Notes: generated from the sequence alone by a model not told the origin. A DNA stretch of 64,000 nt from Iamia majanohamensis (GCF_028532485.1 NZ_CP116942.1:124001-188000), one strand, 5' to 3'. Positions 42,738 to 51,195 are shown, counted from the first letter of the stretch. Program-made: numbers and translations.

Positions 42738-43478
42738 TCACGTCGAGTCTGCTTCCGTCGGGGCGTCACCGGCCTCCAGCTCGAAGAACAGGAAGCAGGG
42801 CGATGTCGCCAGCGCCTCGACCTGGTCGGGGAAGCGCCGGCGTGCCTCGGCGGTGGGCTGCGGCTCCCGGATGGCAGTGATGCGGAACCCGGCGCTGGTG
42901 AAGACGTCGGTCATGGCCGCCAGCGGCCGGTGCCAGAAGCGCATGTGCGCCCGATGGCCGCCGAGGTCCCAGACGAACGACCACGGGCGGACGGCGAAGT
43001 AGTCGGCCCCCGGGCTCGCTTGCGCCTGGCTCTGGAACGGGTGCTCGACCGAGGCGATCAGCCGACCACCGTGGGCGAGGACCCGGTGGAGCTCGGCCAG
43101 CGTCGGCGCCCAGTCCTCCAGGTAGTGCAGCACCAGCGACGCCACCACGTCGTCGAACGCACTGTCGGCGAAGGGGAGCGGGTCCCGCAGGTCGACCACC
43201 CGGAGGTCGACCTCGGCGCCGAGGCGCTGCCGGGCCAGCGCCAGCATCTCGGCACTGGCGTCGATGCCGGTCACCGTGGCCCCGCGGTCCCGGAGGGCTG
43301 CGGTCAGCGGGCCGGTGCCGCACCCGGCGTCGAGGATGCGCCGGCCCGCCACGTCGCCGGCCAGGTCGAGGACAGCAGGGCGCTCGTAGTGGGCGTTGAC
43401 GAGGTTGTCCTCGGTCTCGGCCGCGTAGGCCTCGGCGAAGGCGTCGTAGTCGTTGGCCCCGGGTTCGTCAGCCGTCAC
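42738..43478 (-). CDS. Class I SAM-dependent methyltransferase
   Basis: A 246-residue methyltransferase. Motif I ILDAGCGTGPLTAAL, motif II VTGIDASAEMLALA, DVVASLVLHYLEDWAPTL and LHRVLAHGGRLIAS are standard. It resembles the SmtA/UbiE-like group; the substrate is unknown. GTG at 43478 with CACACT seven bases upstream. Divergent from the vapBC operon, with the two starts only 75 bases apart. Confidence 0.88.
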   Translation of the reverse strand: MTADEPGANDYDAFAEAYAAETEDNLVNAHYERPAVLDLAGDVAGRRILDAGCGTGPLTAALRDRGATVTGIDASAEMLALARQRLGAEVDLRVVDLRDPLPFADSAFDDVVASLVLHYLEDWAPTLAELHRVLAHGGRLIASVEHPFQSQAQASPGADYFAVRPWSFVWDLGGHRAHMRFWHRPLAAMTDVFTSAGFRITAIREPQPTAEARRRFPDQVEALATSPCFLFFELEAGDAPTEADST

Positions 43479-43540
43479 GCCGACCAGTGTGGACGCCCCA
43501 AACCCGGTTGCGCACCGCCGGCGGAGCGCCTCAACGCAGT

Positions 43541-43556
43541 TATACTTTCAAGTATG
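43541..43556 (+). promoter_or_regulatory. vapB promoter/operator overlapping the start codon
   Basis: ATACTT-TC-AAGTAT (43542-43555) is a perfect inverted repeat. Its left half contains TATACT (43541-43546), an excellent -10, and its right half runs into the ATG at 43554. With seven bases from -10 to ATG the transcript would start at the ATG, and a repressor on this site would block both. Confidence 0.7.
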
Positions 43557-43784
43557 ACTCACCGTGTCGGGACGAAGGGACAGGTCGTCATCCCCAAGGA
43601 GCTGCGGGACGCGCTCGGCATCGAGCCCGGCGACGAGGTCAGCTTCTGGCGCGAGGACGACCACGTGGCGGTCCGGCCCGCCGAGCACGGTCGAACGCTG
43701 CGGGGACGGTTTCGGGGGACCGCTCTCGTGGACGCGCTCGTCGAGGAGCGGGCCGCTGATCGAGACCGCGAGGATGCTCAGTGA
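43554..43784 (+). CDS. AbrB/MazE-type antitoxin
   Basis: A 76-residue SpoVT-AbrB swapped-hairpin protein: HRVGTKGQVVIPKELRDALGIEPGDEVSFW is the DNA-binding barrel, followed by an acidic/basic tail that should cover the toxin active site. It autoregulates in related systems, and a perfect inverted repeat overlaps its start codon. Its stop overlaps the toxin start (GTGA). Confidence 0.9.
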   Translation: MTHRVGTKGQVVIPKELRDALGIEPGDEVSFWREDDHVAVRPAEHGRTLRGRFRGTALVDALVEERAADRDREDAQ

Positions 43785-44167
43785 CCATCGTCCTCGACTC
43801 GTGGGCCGTCCTCCGGCTCCTCGAGGACGCGGGTTCCGCAGCGGGTGACGTCGAACGACTGCTGGAGGCCGAGCGGCCGTTGATGTCCTGGATCAACATG
43901 GGAGAGGTCCACTACGTGCTCCGACGAGCCCACGGCGAGCACGCGGCCGTCGAGGCGATCCGCGACCTCCGTCGGAGGATCGATACGCGGCTCCCCGACG
44001 AGTCCGCCGTCACGGCCGCAGCTCGGATCAAGGCCGACCACGCCATGTCCTACGCCGATGCCTTCGCCGCCGCACTGGCCGTCGACGCAGACGCCGAGCT
44101 GTGGACCGGTGACCCGGAGCTGCTCATCGACGATGGTGGATGGCGCTGGCGCGACCTCCGGGGCTGA
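43781..44167 (+). CDS. vapC: VapC-type PIN-domain toxin
   Basis: A 128-residue PIN RNase. The acidic residues Asp6 (IVLDSWAVL), Glu42 (NMGEVHYVL), Asp93 (SYADAFAAA) and Asp111 (TGDPELL) are all present, so it should be active. VapC toxins cut tRNA or rRNA. GTG start inside the antitoxin stop ensures antitoxin is made first. No mobile element flanks the pair. Confidence 0.92.
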   Translation: MTIVLDSWAVLRLLEDAGSAAGDVERLLEAERPLMSWINMGEVHYVLRRAHGEHAAVEAIRDLRRRIDTRLPDESAVTAAARIKADHAMSYADAFAAALAVDADAELWTGDPELLIDDGGWRWRDLRG

Positions 44168-44186
44168 CCAGCCGGAGGGGGCGTCC

Positions 44187-44771
44187 TCAGTCCGCCGTGG
44201 CGGCGGGGTGGTAGGTGAGGGCGACAGCGCCGGAGGAGAGCTCCTTGCGGTCGACGAGGGTCAGGTCGAGCTGCTGGGCCAGGCCGTCGAACAGGCGGGG
44301 GCCGTGGCCGGCGACGACGGGCATCACCACCAGCTCGTAGGAGTCGATGAGCCCGAGTTCGGCCAGGGCCAGGGGAAGGGTGAGGCCGCCGGTCATGACC
44401 TCGTCGTGCTGGTCCTTCAGCGCTCGGACAGCCGGGGCCAGGTCGCCCCGCACCAGCTCCGCGTTCCAGTCGACGGCGCCGAGCGTGGTCGACACCACGT
44501 GCTTCGGCTTGGCGTCGATCGTCTCGGCGAAGCCGATCGCCCGCTCGTCCATCCACTCGGGCCACTCACCGGAGGCCGGGCGCCGCCACGCCTCCTCCAT
44601 CATCTCGTAGACCACCCGCCCGAAGAGCAGGGCGTCGGCTCGCTCCATGGTGGCCGCGTGGTGGACGTGCATCTCCTCGAGGTGGGCCTGGCCGGCCGCG
44701 CCGCTCGGGAACACGTTGTGGTCGCAGCACCCGTCGAGGGTGACGTTGATCGAGTAGCGCAGCATCCCCAT
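44187..44771 (-). CDS. RibD C-terminal/dihydrofolate reductase-like protein
   Basis: A 194-residue DHFR-fold oxidoreductase of the RibD_C group. Features: MLRYSINVTLDGCCDH, ADALLFGRVVYEMM, GGLTLPLALAELGLIDSYELVVMPVVAGHGPRLFDG. Such stand-alone proteins probably reduce small substrates with NADPH; no pathway is suggested by the neighbours. A GGGAGG Shine-Dalgarno lies six bases before the ATG. Confidence 0.87.
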   Translation of the reverse strand: MGMLRYSINVTLDGCCDHNVFPSGAAGQAHLEEMHVHHAATMERADALLFGRVVYEMMEEAWRRPASGEWPEWMDERAIGFAETIDAKPKHVVSTTLGAVDWNAELVRGDLAPAVRALKDQHDEVMTGGLTLPLALAELGLIDSYELVVMPVVAGHGPRLFDGLAQQLDLTLVDRKELSSGAVALTYHPAATAD

Positions 44772-44962
44772 GGCAGCCTCCCGGCAGCGGGTGCAGGCAC
44801 GGTGCCCGGCCCCTCGGTGCGGAGACGCAGGCTCCCACGCCGACTCATCGGTCGTGGCCGGCCTGCGCGTCCAGGAGCGCGGTGGTCGCAGTCCTGATCG
44901 AGCTGACGAGGCCCGCCGGTGCGCGGCGGCGCCGTCTGCCCTCTCGATGACAGGATCCGGCC

Positions 44963-45721
44963 GTGAGCGAGACCTACTCCGACGTGGACGGGGCGACGCA
45001 GCCGGACGAGGCGGTGGCGTGGCAGGAGCGCGTCGCCCGGTGGAGAGTCATCGAGGCCCACAAGCGGCGGTCACACGAGCTGCTCGGTGGGGCCGAGCTG
45101 GTCCTCGACGTCGGCTCCGGACCGGGGGACGACCTGCTCGCCCTCGGTGTCGACCGCTGCGTCGGCGTCGACCGCGCCGCGGTGATGTGCGCCCGGGCCC
45201 AGGAGCGGGGCGGGATCGTGGTCCGGGCCGAGGCCGGCGCCCTGCCGTTCGGTGACAGCGTCTTCGACGGGGCGCGTGCCGATCGCACGCTTCAGCACCT
45301 GACCGACCCGGAGGCCGCGCTGCGAGAGCTGCTGCGCGTCGTGCGCCCCGGAGGGACCCTCGTGGTGGTCGATCCCGACCAGGAGACGCTCTCCATCGAG
45401 GTCCCCGGTGTCCGCCGCTCCGTGCTCGACCGGCTCGAGGCCCTGCGCCGGGACGTGGGCTACCGCAGCGGACGGTGGATCTCCTCCGCCCCCGAGATGC
45501 TCGCCGGCCTCGGAGCACGAGCCGAGTCGGTCGAGTCGTTCCGGCTCGTCATCGAGCACCCGGCCGACGCCTTCGGCCTGCCGACCTGGCCTGGCTTCTG
45601 GCGCGAGGAGGGCGCCTTCACCGACGAGGAGCTGGCCGAGTGGGACGCGGCCATGGACGGCATCGCGCCCGGGTTCTCCTACGCGGTCACGTTCGTGCTC
45701 GTTGTCTCTCGCGTGCCCTGA
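44963..45721 (+). CDS. SAM-dependent methyltransferase
   Basis: A 252-residue UbiE-like methyltransferase. Motif I LVLDVGSGPGDDLLAL, motif II CVGVDRAAVMCARA, motif DGARADRTLQHLTDPEAAL and VVRPGGTLVVVDPD. The C-terminal half (WPGFWREEGAFTDEELAEW) resembles methyltransferases of natural-product clusters. GTG with CAGGAT six bases upstream, no Shine-Dalgarno. Confidence 0.87.
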   Translation: MSETYSDVDGATQPDEAVAWQERVARWRVIEAHKRRSHELLGGAELVLDVGSGPGDDLLALGVDRCVGVDRAAVMCARAQERGGIVVRAEAGALPFGDSVFDGARADRTLQHLTDPEAALRELLRVVRPGGTLVVVDPDQETLSIEVPGVRRSVLDRLEALRRDVGYRSGRWISSAPEMLAGLGARAESVESFRLVIEHPADAFGLPTWPGFWREEGAFTDEELAEWDAAMDGIAPGFSYAVTFVLVVSRVP

Positions 45722-45788
45722 TCCCGGCGGCCGGTGGCGTCAGGGCGCCCGTCTCGGCGGCCCCAGGCATGATCACGGCACGCTGCTG

Positions 45789-45802
45789 CTGTCGGCCGAC
45801 AG
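45789..45802. other. 14-bp perfect palindrome between convergent genes
   Basis: CTGTCGGCCGACAG lies in the 123-base gap between the convergent methyltransferase and VOC genes. It may be a bidirectional terminator element or binding site. Confidence 0.35.
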
Positions 45803-45844
45803 ACGAGCGGTCGCCCTTGGCCACAGGTCAAGGACGACCGGGTG

Positions 45845-46183
45845 TCAGGTGCCGGTGAGGACGAGGCGGTTGCCGTCGGGATCGGCGACCTGCAGGATTC
45901 GGGACGACGTCGCCGACTGCGGGGTGGCGTCGGTGAGCCCGGCCTCGGCCAGGCGGGCGGCGTGGGCGTCGAGGTCGTCGACCTGGAGGACCACGCTCGA
46001 GCGACCGGCCCGGTCGGGCTCGGCCCAGACCTGGACGCCCGTGGCGTCGCCCCCGAGGTGCCACTCGAGCAGCCCGTCCATGGGCCGGGCGTCGGGCGGA
46101 CGGTCGAAGAACGCCGTGTACCACTCCTCGGCCGCGTCGAGGTCGGTGACGGTGGCCTGGGCCAGGACGCCGGTGATCGCCAT
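45845..46183 (-). CDS. VOC (glyoxalase/bleomycin-resistance fold) protein
   Basis: A 112-residue protein with paired beta-alpha-beta-beta-beta modules: VTDLDAAEEWYTAFFDRPPD and LQVDDLDAHAARLAEAGLT with a final LQVADPDGNRLVLTG. Metal ligands typical of glyoxalase are partly present (Glu in LLEWHLGG). It could be a resistance or isomerase protein; the substrate is unknown. A GGAGGAG Shine-Dalgarno precedes the ATG. Confidence 0.85.
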   Translation of the reverse strand: MAITGVLAQATVTDLDAAEEWYTAFFDRPPDARPMDGLLEWHLGGDATGVQVWAEPDRAGRSSVVLQVDDLDAHAARLAEAGLTDATPQSATSSRILQVADPDGNRLVLTGT

Positions 46184-46260
46184 GGTGCTCCTCCGGTGCA
46201 GGGGACACGAGCCTCCCCGGCGACCCGCACGCCGAACCGGCGGCGGGGTGCCCGGCGATC

Positions 46261-46308
46261 GTTCTGGTCGTGGACAGTGCCCTGGAGGGCGTCCCCAGCG
46301 ATCAGAAC
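46261..46308. repeat. 48-bp palindromic unit 1 of a 71-bp period array
   Basis: It begins GTTCTGGTC and ends GATCAGAAC, with GCCCTGGAGGGC in the centre; the outer arms carry one mismatch. First unit of a regular array in the gap between the CPBP protease and VOC genes. Confidence 0.85.
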
Positions 46309-46331
46309 CGTCGAGGCATGGGCGCCGGGCG

Positions 46332-46379
46332 GTTCTGGTCGGGAGGAACGCCCTGGAGGGCCTGATCTCAGACCAGAAC
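46332..46379. repeat. 48-bp palindromic unit 2
   Basis: GTTCTGGTC and GACCAGAAC are perfect nine-base outer arms around GCCCTGGAGGGC. It starts 71 bases after unit 1. Confidence 0.9.
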
Positions 46380-46402
46380 GGTCGCAGCGGTCCGTGTCCC
46401 TG

Positions 46403-46450
46403 GTTCCGATGGCGGGAGGGGACCCGGGTGGCCGTGATCCTCGACGAGGG
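46403..46450. repeat. Position of a degenerate unit between units 2 and 3
   Basis: At the expected 71-base step the sequence starts GTTCCGATG instead of GTTCTGGTC and the rest is not recognisable. Units 2 and 3 are exactly 142 bases apart, so one decayed or replaced unit is inferred. Confidence 0.4.
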
Positions 46451-46473
46451 CGGCCGAGAGCGCCGGGGCCATG

Positions 46474-46521
46474 GTTCTGGTCTCAGATCGCGCCCTGGAG
46501 GGCGCGATCTCAGACCAGAAG
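46474..46521. repeat. 48-bp palindromic unit 3 (most perfect)
   Basis: Arms of 22 bases, from TTCTGGTCTCAGATCGCGCC to its reverse complement, differ by a single base, around a GGAG-type centre. It can form a long hairpin or cruciform. Confidence 0.9.
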
Positions 46522-46544
46522 CGTGCGGGGCTCGATGGCGGGCG

Positions 46545-46592
46545 CTTCTGGTCGCAGAACATGCCCCCGAGGGCCCGATCTCAGACCAGAAC
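46545..46592. repeat. 48-bp palindromic unit 4
   Basis: Outer arms TTCTGGTC/GACCAGAA and inner GCCCCCGAGGGC. It starts 71 bases after unit 3 and ends 36 bases before the CPBP gene's stop. Confidence 0.88.
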
Positions 46593-46627
46593 GGGGAGGA
46601 CGGGCGCGACCACCGGGACGGGAGAGG

Positions 46628-47551
46628 TCAGCGGGGGTCGGGGTCGCGGCCGGGGGAGGCCACGCCAGAGGGCTGGTGCTCCGACGGCTCGGAGGCCGAG
46701 GGGTCGCGGTCGGGCTCCGCGATCCAGGTGATCTCCTCGCCGCGCTGCACCGTCGGGCGGTGGCCGTCGCGGAGGTCGATGACGGTGTCGGTGATGAGGT
46801 CCTCGTCGGAGCCGTCGGGGGCGGCGGCGGCCCGGCGGGCGGCCCGGTCGCCGGGCCAGGCGAAGGTGCCCACCAGCAGGAACAGCAGGCACACGCTGAG
46901 GGCGCTGCGGCCGACCGAGCTGATGTCGCCCCGGAGGGCGGCGATGGTGATCACGTTGAGCACGCAGTGGGCCACGCTCATGGGGATGAGGGCCCGGGAC
47001 CGCGACACCACCAGGGCGCTGATCACGGCGAAGGCGATGTAGGTGACGAGGGAGGCGGCGCCGTCGGTCTGGGCCTGGTGGCCCGGCAGCAGCACCCACC
47101 AGGTGCCGCCCACGACGTAGCCCACCACCCGGGCCGCCCGGGACGGGAAGCGCACCACCATGAGGGCGCTGGTGACCACCAGCGGCACGGCGAAGCGGAA
47201 GACGACCTCCTCGTTGGCCGCGGCCACGATGAGCCCGACCATGTCGACGGCGTCGCCGGTGCGGGAGAAGAGGGTGAAGCCGAGGCCCAGCCCGGCGGCC
47301 ATGGCGATCCAGAACGGCACCAGGCGGTCGGGGTCGGCGGGGCGGCCCGAGGCGGGCACGCCGAGGGCGACGAGCAGCACCAGCGAGGGCACCAGCGACG
47401 CCGACAGCGGGAGGGAGCCCACGTGGACCGCCGCACCGGCCAGCAGGGACCCCATCTCCACCGCCATGGTGATGGCGGCCAGGGCCAGGATCGCGGCCCG
47501 GCCCTTGGCCGTGCGGATGAGCGTGACCGGGGCGAGGAGGCCGGCGCTCAC
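46628..47551 (-). CDS. CPBP-family intramembrane metalloprotease
   Basis: A 307-residue membrane protein with about seven helices and the CPBP (Abi/CAAX-like) motifs: EEVVFR (the EExxxR pair), a later conserved His region and SVAHCVLNV (HxxxN). The last 60 residues are a soluble acidic/Pro-rich tail with no match. Members cleave prenylated or other membrane proteins or confer bacteriocin self-immunity. GTG start overlaps the stop of the DUF1385 gene (GTGA), so they form an operon. Confidence 0.83.
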   Translation of the reverse strand: MSAGLLAPVTLIRTAKGRAAILALAAITMAVEMGSLLAGAAVHVGSLPLSASLVPSLVLLVALGVPASGRPADPDRLVPFWIAMAAGLGLGFTLFSRTGDAVDMVGLIVAAANEEVVFRFAVPLVVTSALMVVRFPSRAARVVGYVVGGTWWVLLPGHQAQTDGAASLVTYIAFAVISALVVSRSRALIPMSVAHCVLNVITIAALRGDISSVGRSALSVCLLFLLVGTFAWPGDRAARRAAAAPDGSDEDLITDTVIDLRDGHRPTVQRGEEITWIAEPDRDPSASEPSEHQPSGVASPGRDPDPR

Positions 47552-48519
47552 GCGCCGACCCCGGCGACGGCGGCGGGCACGGGCTCGGCGGGGGCGGGGG
47601 TGCCGCTGTCGACCTCGGCCGACACGGTGGCCCGCAGGGCGGCCACGGCCACCTCGATCTGGTCGTCGTCGGGGGGGCGGGTGGTGAGGGTCTGCAGCCA
47701 GCCGCCGGGGGCCATGAGGATGCGGCCCGCCGTGGTGTGGCGGTGGAGGCCGGCGAAGCGGATGACCTCGTAGGCCAGCCCGGCGATGAGGGGCAGGCCC
47801 AGGATCCGGGAGGCGAGCAGCCAGGGCAGGCTCACGTCGCCGATCACCAGGTGCACGCCGAGCGAGACGATCACGACCAGCAGCAGGAAGGCGGTGCCGC
47901 AGCGGGGGTGGCGCCGGTCGAAGCGGCGGATCTGGTCGGGCTCGAGGGCCACGCCGTGCTCGAAGGCGTGGATCGTCATGTGCTCGGCGCCGTGGTACGA
48001 GAAGGTGCGCTTGACCTCGCGGTTGAGCGAGATGAGGGCCATGTAGCCGACGAGGATCCCGAGCTTGAGGAAGGTCTCGGCCGCGTTGAAGGCCCAGCGC
48101 CCGTCGATGCCGAGCATGTGGGGCACCGTGGCCGGGATGACCAGCAGGAAGGTGATGGCGAGGGTGGCGGCGACCAGGGTGGTGAGGGCCATGCCGCCCT
48201 TGGAGTAGCCCTTGCCGTCGGCCGTGCCCCGCTCCTTGGCGCCCCAGAGCATGGCCCGGGTGCCGAGGCTGACCGACTCCCACAGCGACACCGGGCCCCG
48301 CAGCAGGGGGATGCGGCGCACGCCCTCGCCGTCGCGGGGGAGGGTGGCCACGGTGGTGGCGATGCTGCCGTCGAGGCGGCGGACGGCGGCCCCCCAGGCG
48401 CCGGCTCGGCGCATCATCACGCCCTCGACGAGGGCCTGGCCCCCGATGGGGCCGATGTTGGCGACCAGCGATGGTGCCCCGGCATCGGTCTGGTGCGGCG
48501 AGTGCGGCGACTGGCTCAC
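47548..48519 (-). CDS. DUF1385 family membrane protein
   Basis: A 323-residue protein of the DUF1385 (YqhQ-like) family: GGQALVEGVMMRR at the N-terminus, SYHGAEHMTIHAFEHG with paired His/Glu suggesting a metal site, and HPRCGTAFLL. Five to six helices. The function is not established. Many firmicutes and actinobacteria place it near rpmE/prfA, which is not the case here; instead a CPBP protease is coupled to it. AGGGAAGGGA precedes the GTG at 48519. Confidence 0.85.
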   Translation of the reverse strand: MSQSPHSPHQTDAGAPSLVANIGPIGGQALVEGVMMRRAGAWGAAVRRLDGSIATTVATLPRDGEGVRRIPLLRGPVSLWESVSLGTRAMLWGAKERGTADGKGYSKGGMALTTLVAATLAITFLLVIPATVPHMLGIDGRWAFNAAETFLKLGILVGYMALISLNREVKRTFSYHGAEHMTIHAFEHGVALEPDQIRRFDRRHPRCGTAFLLLVVIVSLGVHLVIGDVSLPWLLASRILGLPLIAGLAYEVIRFAGLHRHTTAGRILMAPGGWLQTLTTRPPDDDQIEVAVAALRATVSAEVDSGTPAPAEPVPAAVAGVGA

Positions 48520-48768
48520 GAGCGTCCCTTCCCTGGTGCCCGGCGGTCGCCCGACGGCCACCACCCTGTGTGGCGAGTGTGCCGCACTGTAGGTGGTCGC
48601 AAACCTGCTGTCTAGGCCGAACGACCTACTCGCCCCTCACCATGCGTGCTGAAGACAGACGAAAGTGCCCGGAAACGCCACCCAGCGTGGGATTCTCGGG
48701 CGCAGCGAGGTCACGCCCGCACCGAGCGCAGGCGCAACCCGCTCACGCCGCGTGACGGGGGAGGGGGC

Positions 48769-51030
48769 TCAGGCGCCGGCCACGGGGGCGCCGTCGAGGC
48801 CGCCGCCGTGCACGGCCGCGTTGTCGGCCGCCTCGCCGGCGTCGATGGCCTCGACCAGGTGCATGGCGATGTCGGCCACCTTGACCTCGTCGTCGTCCTT
48901 GCCCGCGCCCTTCACGCCGTCGTCGATCATGATGTAGCAGAAGGGGCAGGCGGTGGCGATGCGGTTGGCGCCGGTCTCGATCAGCTCCTCGGAGCGGGCG
49001 TCGTTGACCTTGGTGCCGATGGTCTCCTCCATCCACATGCGGGCGCCGCCGGCGCCGCAGCACATGCCCTTGGTGCCGTTGCGGGGGGCCTCGACCACCT
49101 CGACGCCGCCCAGCCGGCCGATGACCTCACGGGGCGCCATGTAGATGTCGTTGTGGCGACCCAGGTAGCAGGAGTCGTGGTACACGATGCGGTCCTCGAG
49201 CCGGGCCCGGCTGAGGTCGAGCTGGCCCGAGGTCACCAGCTGCTCGAGCAGCTTGGAGTGGTGCATGACCTCGTAGTGGCCGCCCAGCTGCGGGTACTCG
49301 TTCATCAGCGTGTTGAAGCAGTGGGGGCACTGCGTGATGATCTTCTTCACCCCCATGCCGTTGAGCACCTCGATGTTCTGCATGGCCAGCATCTGGAAGA
49401 TGTACTCGTTGCCCGAGCGCCGGGCCGGGTCGCCGGTGCAGTTCTCCGACGGGCCGAGGATGGCGAAGTCGAGCCCTGCCCGCTGCAGCAGCTTGGCCAT
49501 GGCCTGGGTGACCTTCTGGTTCTTGTCGTCGAAGGACCCGGCGCAGCCGACCCAGTAGAGGTACTCGTGCTCGAAGGCCTCGCTGCCGTCGACCAGGGGG
49601 ACCTCGTCGCCGACCTTCTCGGTCCACTTGGCCCGCTCGGCCTGGCTCATGCCCCAGGGGTTGCCGCTGTTCTCCATCGACCGGTAGGCGTTGCCCAGCT
49701 CGGTCGGGAAGTTCGACTCCATGAGCGACAGGTAGCGCCGCATGTCGAGGATCTTGTCGAGGATCTCGATGTTGACCGGGCAGATCTCGTCGCAGGCCTT
49801 GCAGGACGTGCAGGCCCACACCTCCTCGGGGGTGATGCGCTCGAAGAGGGAGTCGGCGCCGATGGTGATCTCGTCGTCGATGCTGAGCGGCGGCGACACC
49901 TTGGGGTCGCCGGTGGCGGCCATGACCTCGCCCGTCTTGAGCACGATCTCGCGGGGATCGAGGGGCTTGCCGGTGGCGTGGGCCGGGCACACGCTGGTGC
50001 AGCGGCCGCACATGGTGCAGGCGTCGGTGTCGAGCAGCTGCTTCCAGGTGAAGTCCTCGACGGTGGAGGCGCCGAAGGTCTCCAGCTCGGTCTCCATCAG
50101 GTTGGGCATGGCCTTCATGGCGCCCTTGGGCCGCTGCTTGTCGCGCAGGTACATGTTCAGCGGCGAGGTGAACATGTGGCGGAGCATGGTGACCGGGAGG
50201 ATGGCGAGGAACAGCACGAAGCTGGCCACGTGGGCGATCCACCAGATCTGGTGGCCGCCGGAGAGCGAGCCGCTGTCCTCGATGAGGGCGGAGAGCGGGT
50301 AGGAGACGAACGACCAGACCTCGTAGTCGGGCCGGCCCTCGAGGGCGATGCGCCAGACCTCGGCGCCGAAGCCGGTGACGGCCAGGGCCAGGAAGGTGCC
50401 GAGGATGAGGGCGTGCTCGGGCTTGGACTTGATGCGGATGCGGTAGGGGCGCTGGACGTAGCGGCGGACGATGGCCCACACCACGCCCACGAGCAGGGCC
50501 AGGCCGGCGATGTCGCCCACGAAGGAGAAGCCCTGGTAGGTGCCGCCGTAGAGGAACTTGGCCCCCTCGGGCAGCTGGTGGTCGACCTCGAGGGTGGTGG
50601 TGACGCCCAGCAGGATCAGGAAGCTGAAGTAGATGAGCGAGTGCATGATCCCGGCCGCGGGGTCGCGCAGCAGGGTCTTCATGGAGGTGCCGGCCCGGAA
50701 GTCCTCCATCCGGCGCTTCACGTTCTTGGTGGTGGTGCCCCGGTCGTCGGGCCCGCCCCGCTGCCAGTTCTTGGTGCGCTGGGCGAAGAGGACGGCCCCG
50801 GCGAAGATCGACACCGGGATGACGACGTAGAACGCCAGCTTCACCGCGCTGGGGATGTTCCCGAAGACCTCGCGGTGCACCGGCTCGTCGGAGTGCCAGT
50901 CGGTGATGAGCGGCACGATGCCGGAGATGGCGGTGAAGATCGCGATGCCCGCACCGAGGCCGATGACCAGGTGCTGGGGGCGGATCCGCTTGGCTCCCGT
51001 CGGCGGGGCGGCCTCGTCGGTGGCAGTCAT
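48769..51030 (-). CDS. EtfD-like membrane iron-sulfur ETF:menaquinone oxidoreductase
   Basis: A 753-residue fusion. The N-terminal part (about 20-330) has five to six helices of NarI/cytochrome-b type. Then come two 4Fe-4S motifs, CTMCGRCTSVCP and CTSCKACDEICP, and two CCG domains with CPHCFNTLMNEYP, DSCYLGRHNDIY, MCCGAGGARMW and CPFCYIMIDD. It matches the architecture of mycobacterial EtfD, which passes electrons from acyl-CoA dehydrogenases via ETF to menaquinone. An acyl-CoA dehydrogenase is encoded 6 kb away; ETF genes are not in the window. TAGTTT lies ten bases before the ATG. Confidence 0.85.
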   Translation of the reverse strand: MTATDEAAPPTGAKRIRPQHLVIGLGAGIAIFTAISGIVPLITDWHSDEPVHREVFGNIPSAVKLAFYVVIPVSIFAGAVLFAQRTKNWQRGGPDDRGTTTKNVKRRMEDFRAGTSMKTLLRDPAAGIMHSLIYFSFLILLGVTTTLEVDHQLPEGAKFLYGGTYQGFSFVGDIAGLALLVGVVWAIVRRYVQRPYRIRIKSKPEHALILGTFLALAVTGFGAEVWRIALEGRPDYEVWSFVSYPLSALIEDSGSLSGGHQIWWIAHVASFVLFLAILPVTMLRHMFTSPLNMYLRDKQRPKGAMKAMPNLMETELETFGASTVEDFTWKQLLDTDACTMCGRCTSVCPAHATGKPLDPREIVLKTGEVMAATGDPKVSPPLSIDDEITIGADSLFERITPEEVWACTSCKACDEICPVNIEILDKILDMRRYLSLMESNFPTELGNAYRSMENSGNPWGMSQAERAKWTEKVGDEVPLVDGSEAFEHEYLYWVGCAGSFDDKNQKVTQAMAKLLQRAGLDFAILGPSENCTGDPARRSGNEYIFQMLAMQNIEVLNGMGVKKIITQCPHCFNTLMNEYPQLGGHYEVMHHSKLLEQLVTSGQLDLSRARLEDRIVYHDSCYLGRHNDIYMAPREVIGRLGGVEVVEAPRNGTKGMCCGAGGARMWMEETIGTKVNDARSEELIETGANRIATACPFCYIMIDDGVKGAGKDDDEVKVADIAMHLVEAIDAGEAADNAAVHGGGLDGAPVAGA

Positions 51031-51195
51031 GATGCGGCCGAAACTACTCGTCACCCCCTGTCCCTCACAGTTGGAGGGGGGTGGGCGACGACCGGCGGGT
51101 GCGGTCTGCCGAGCACCTCGGCGGCCCACGGGGGTGGCCCCTCTGACGGGCCGAGGGCTACCTTCCGCCCACCACCGACCCGACCGGGAGGTCCC

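Noticed and set aside
46261-46592. CRISPR array
   Set aside because: Units are long (48 bp), internally palindromic and unequal, linkers are 23 bp and partly similar, only four units exist and no cas genes are near.
48486-48592. Zinc-ribbon-like frame (CGEC and later CGEC) on the plus strand before DUF1385
   Set aside because: It lies opposite the DUF1385 start region, has no start context and no L31 or other ribosomal protein similarity; chance pattern.
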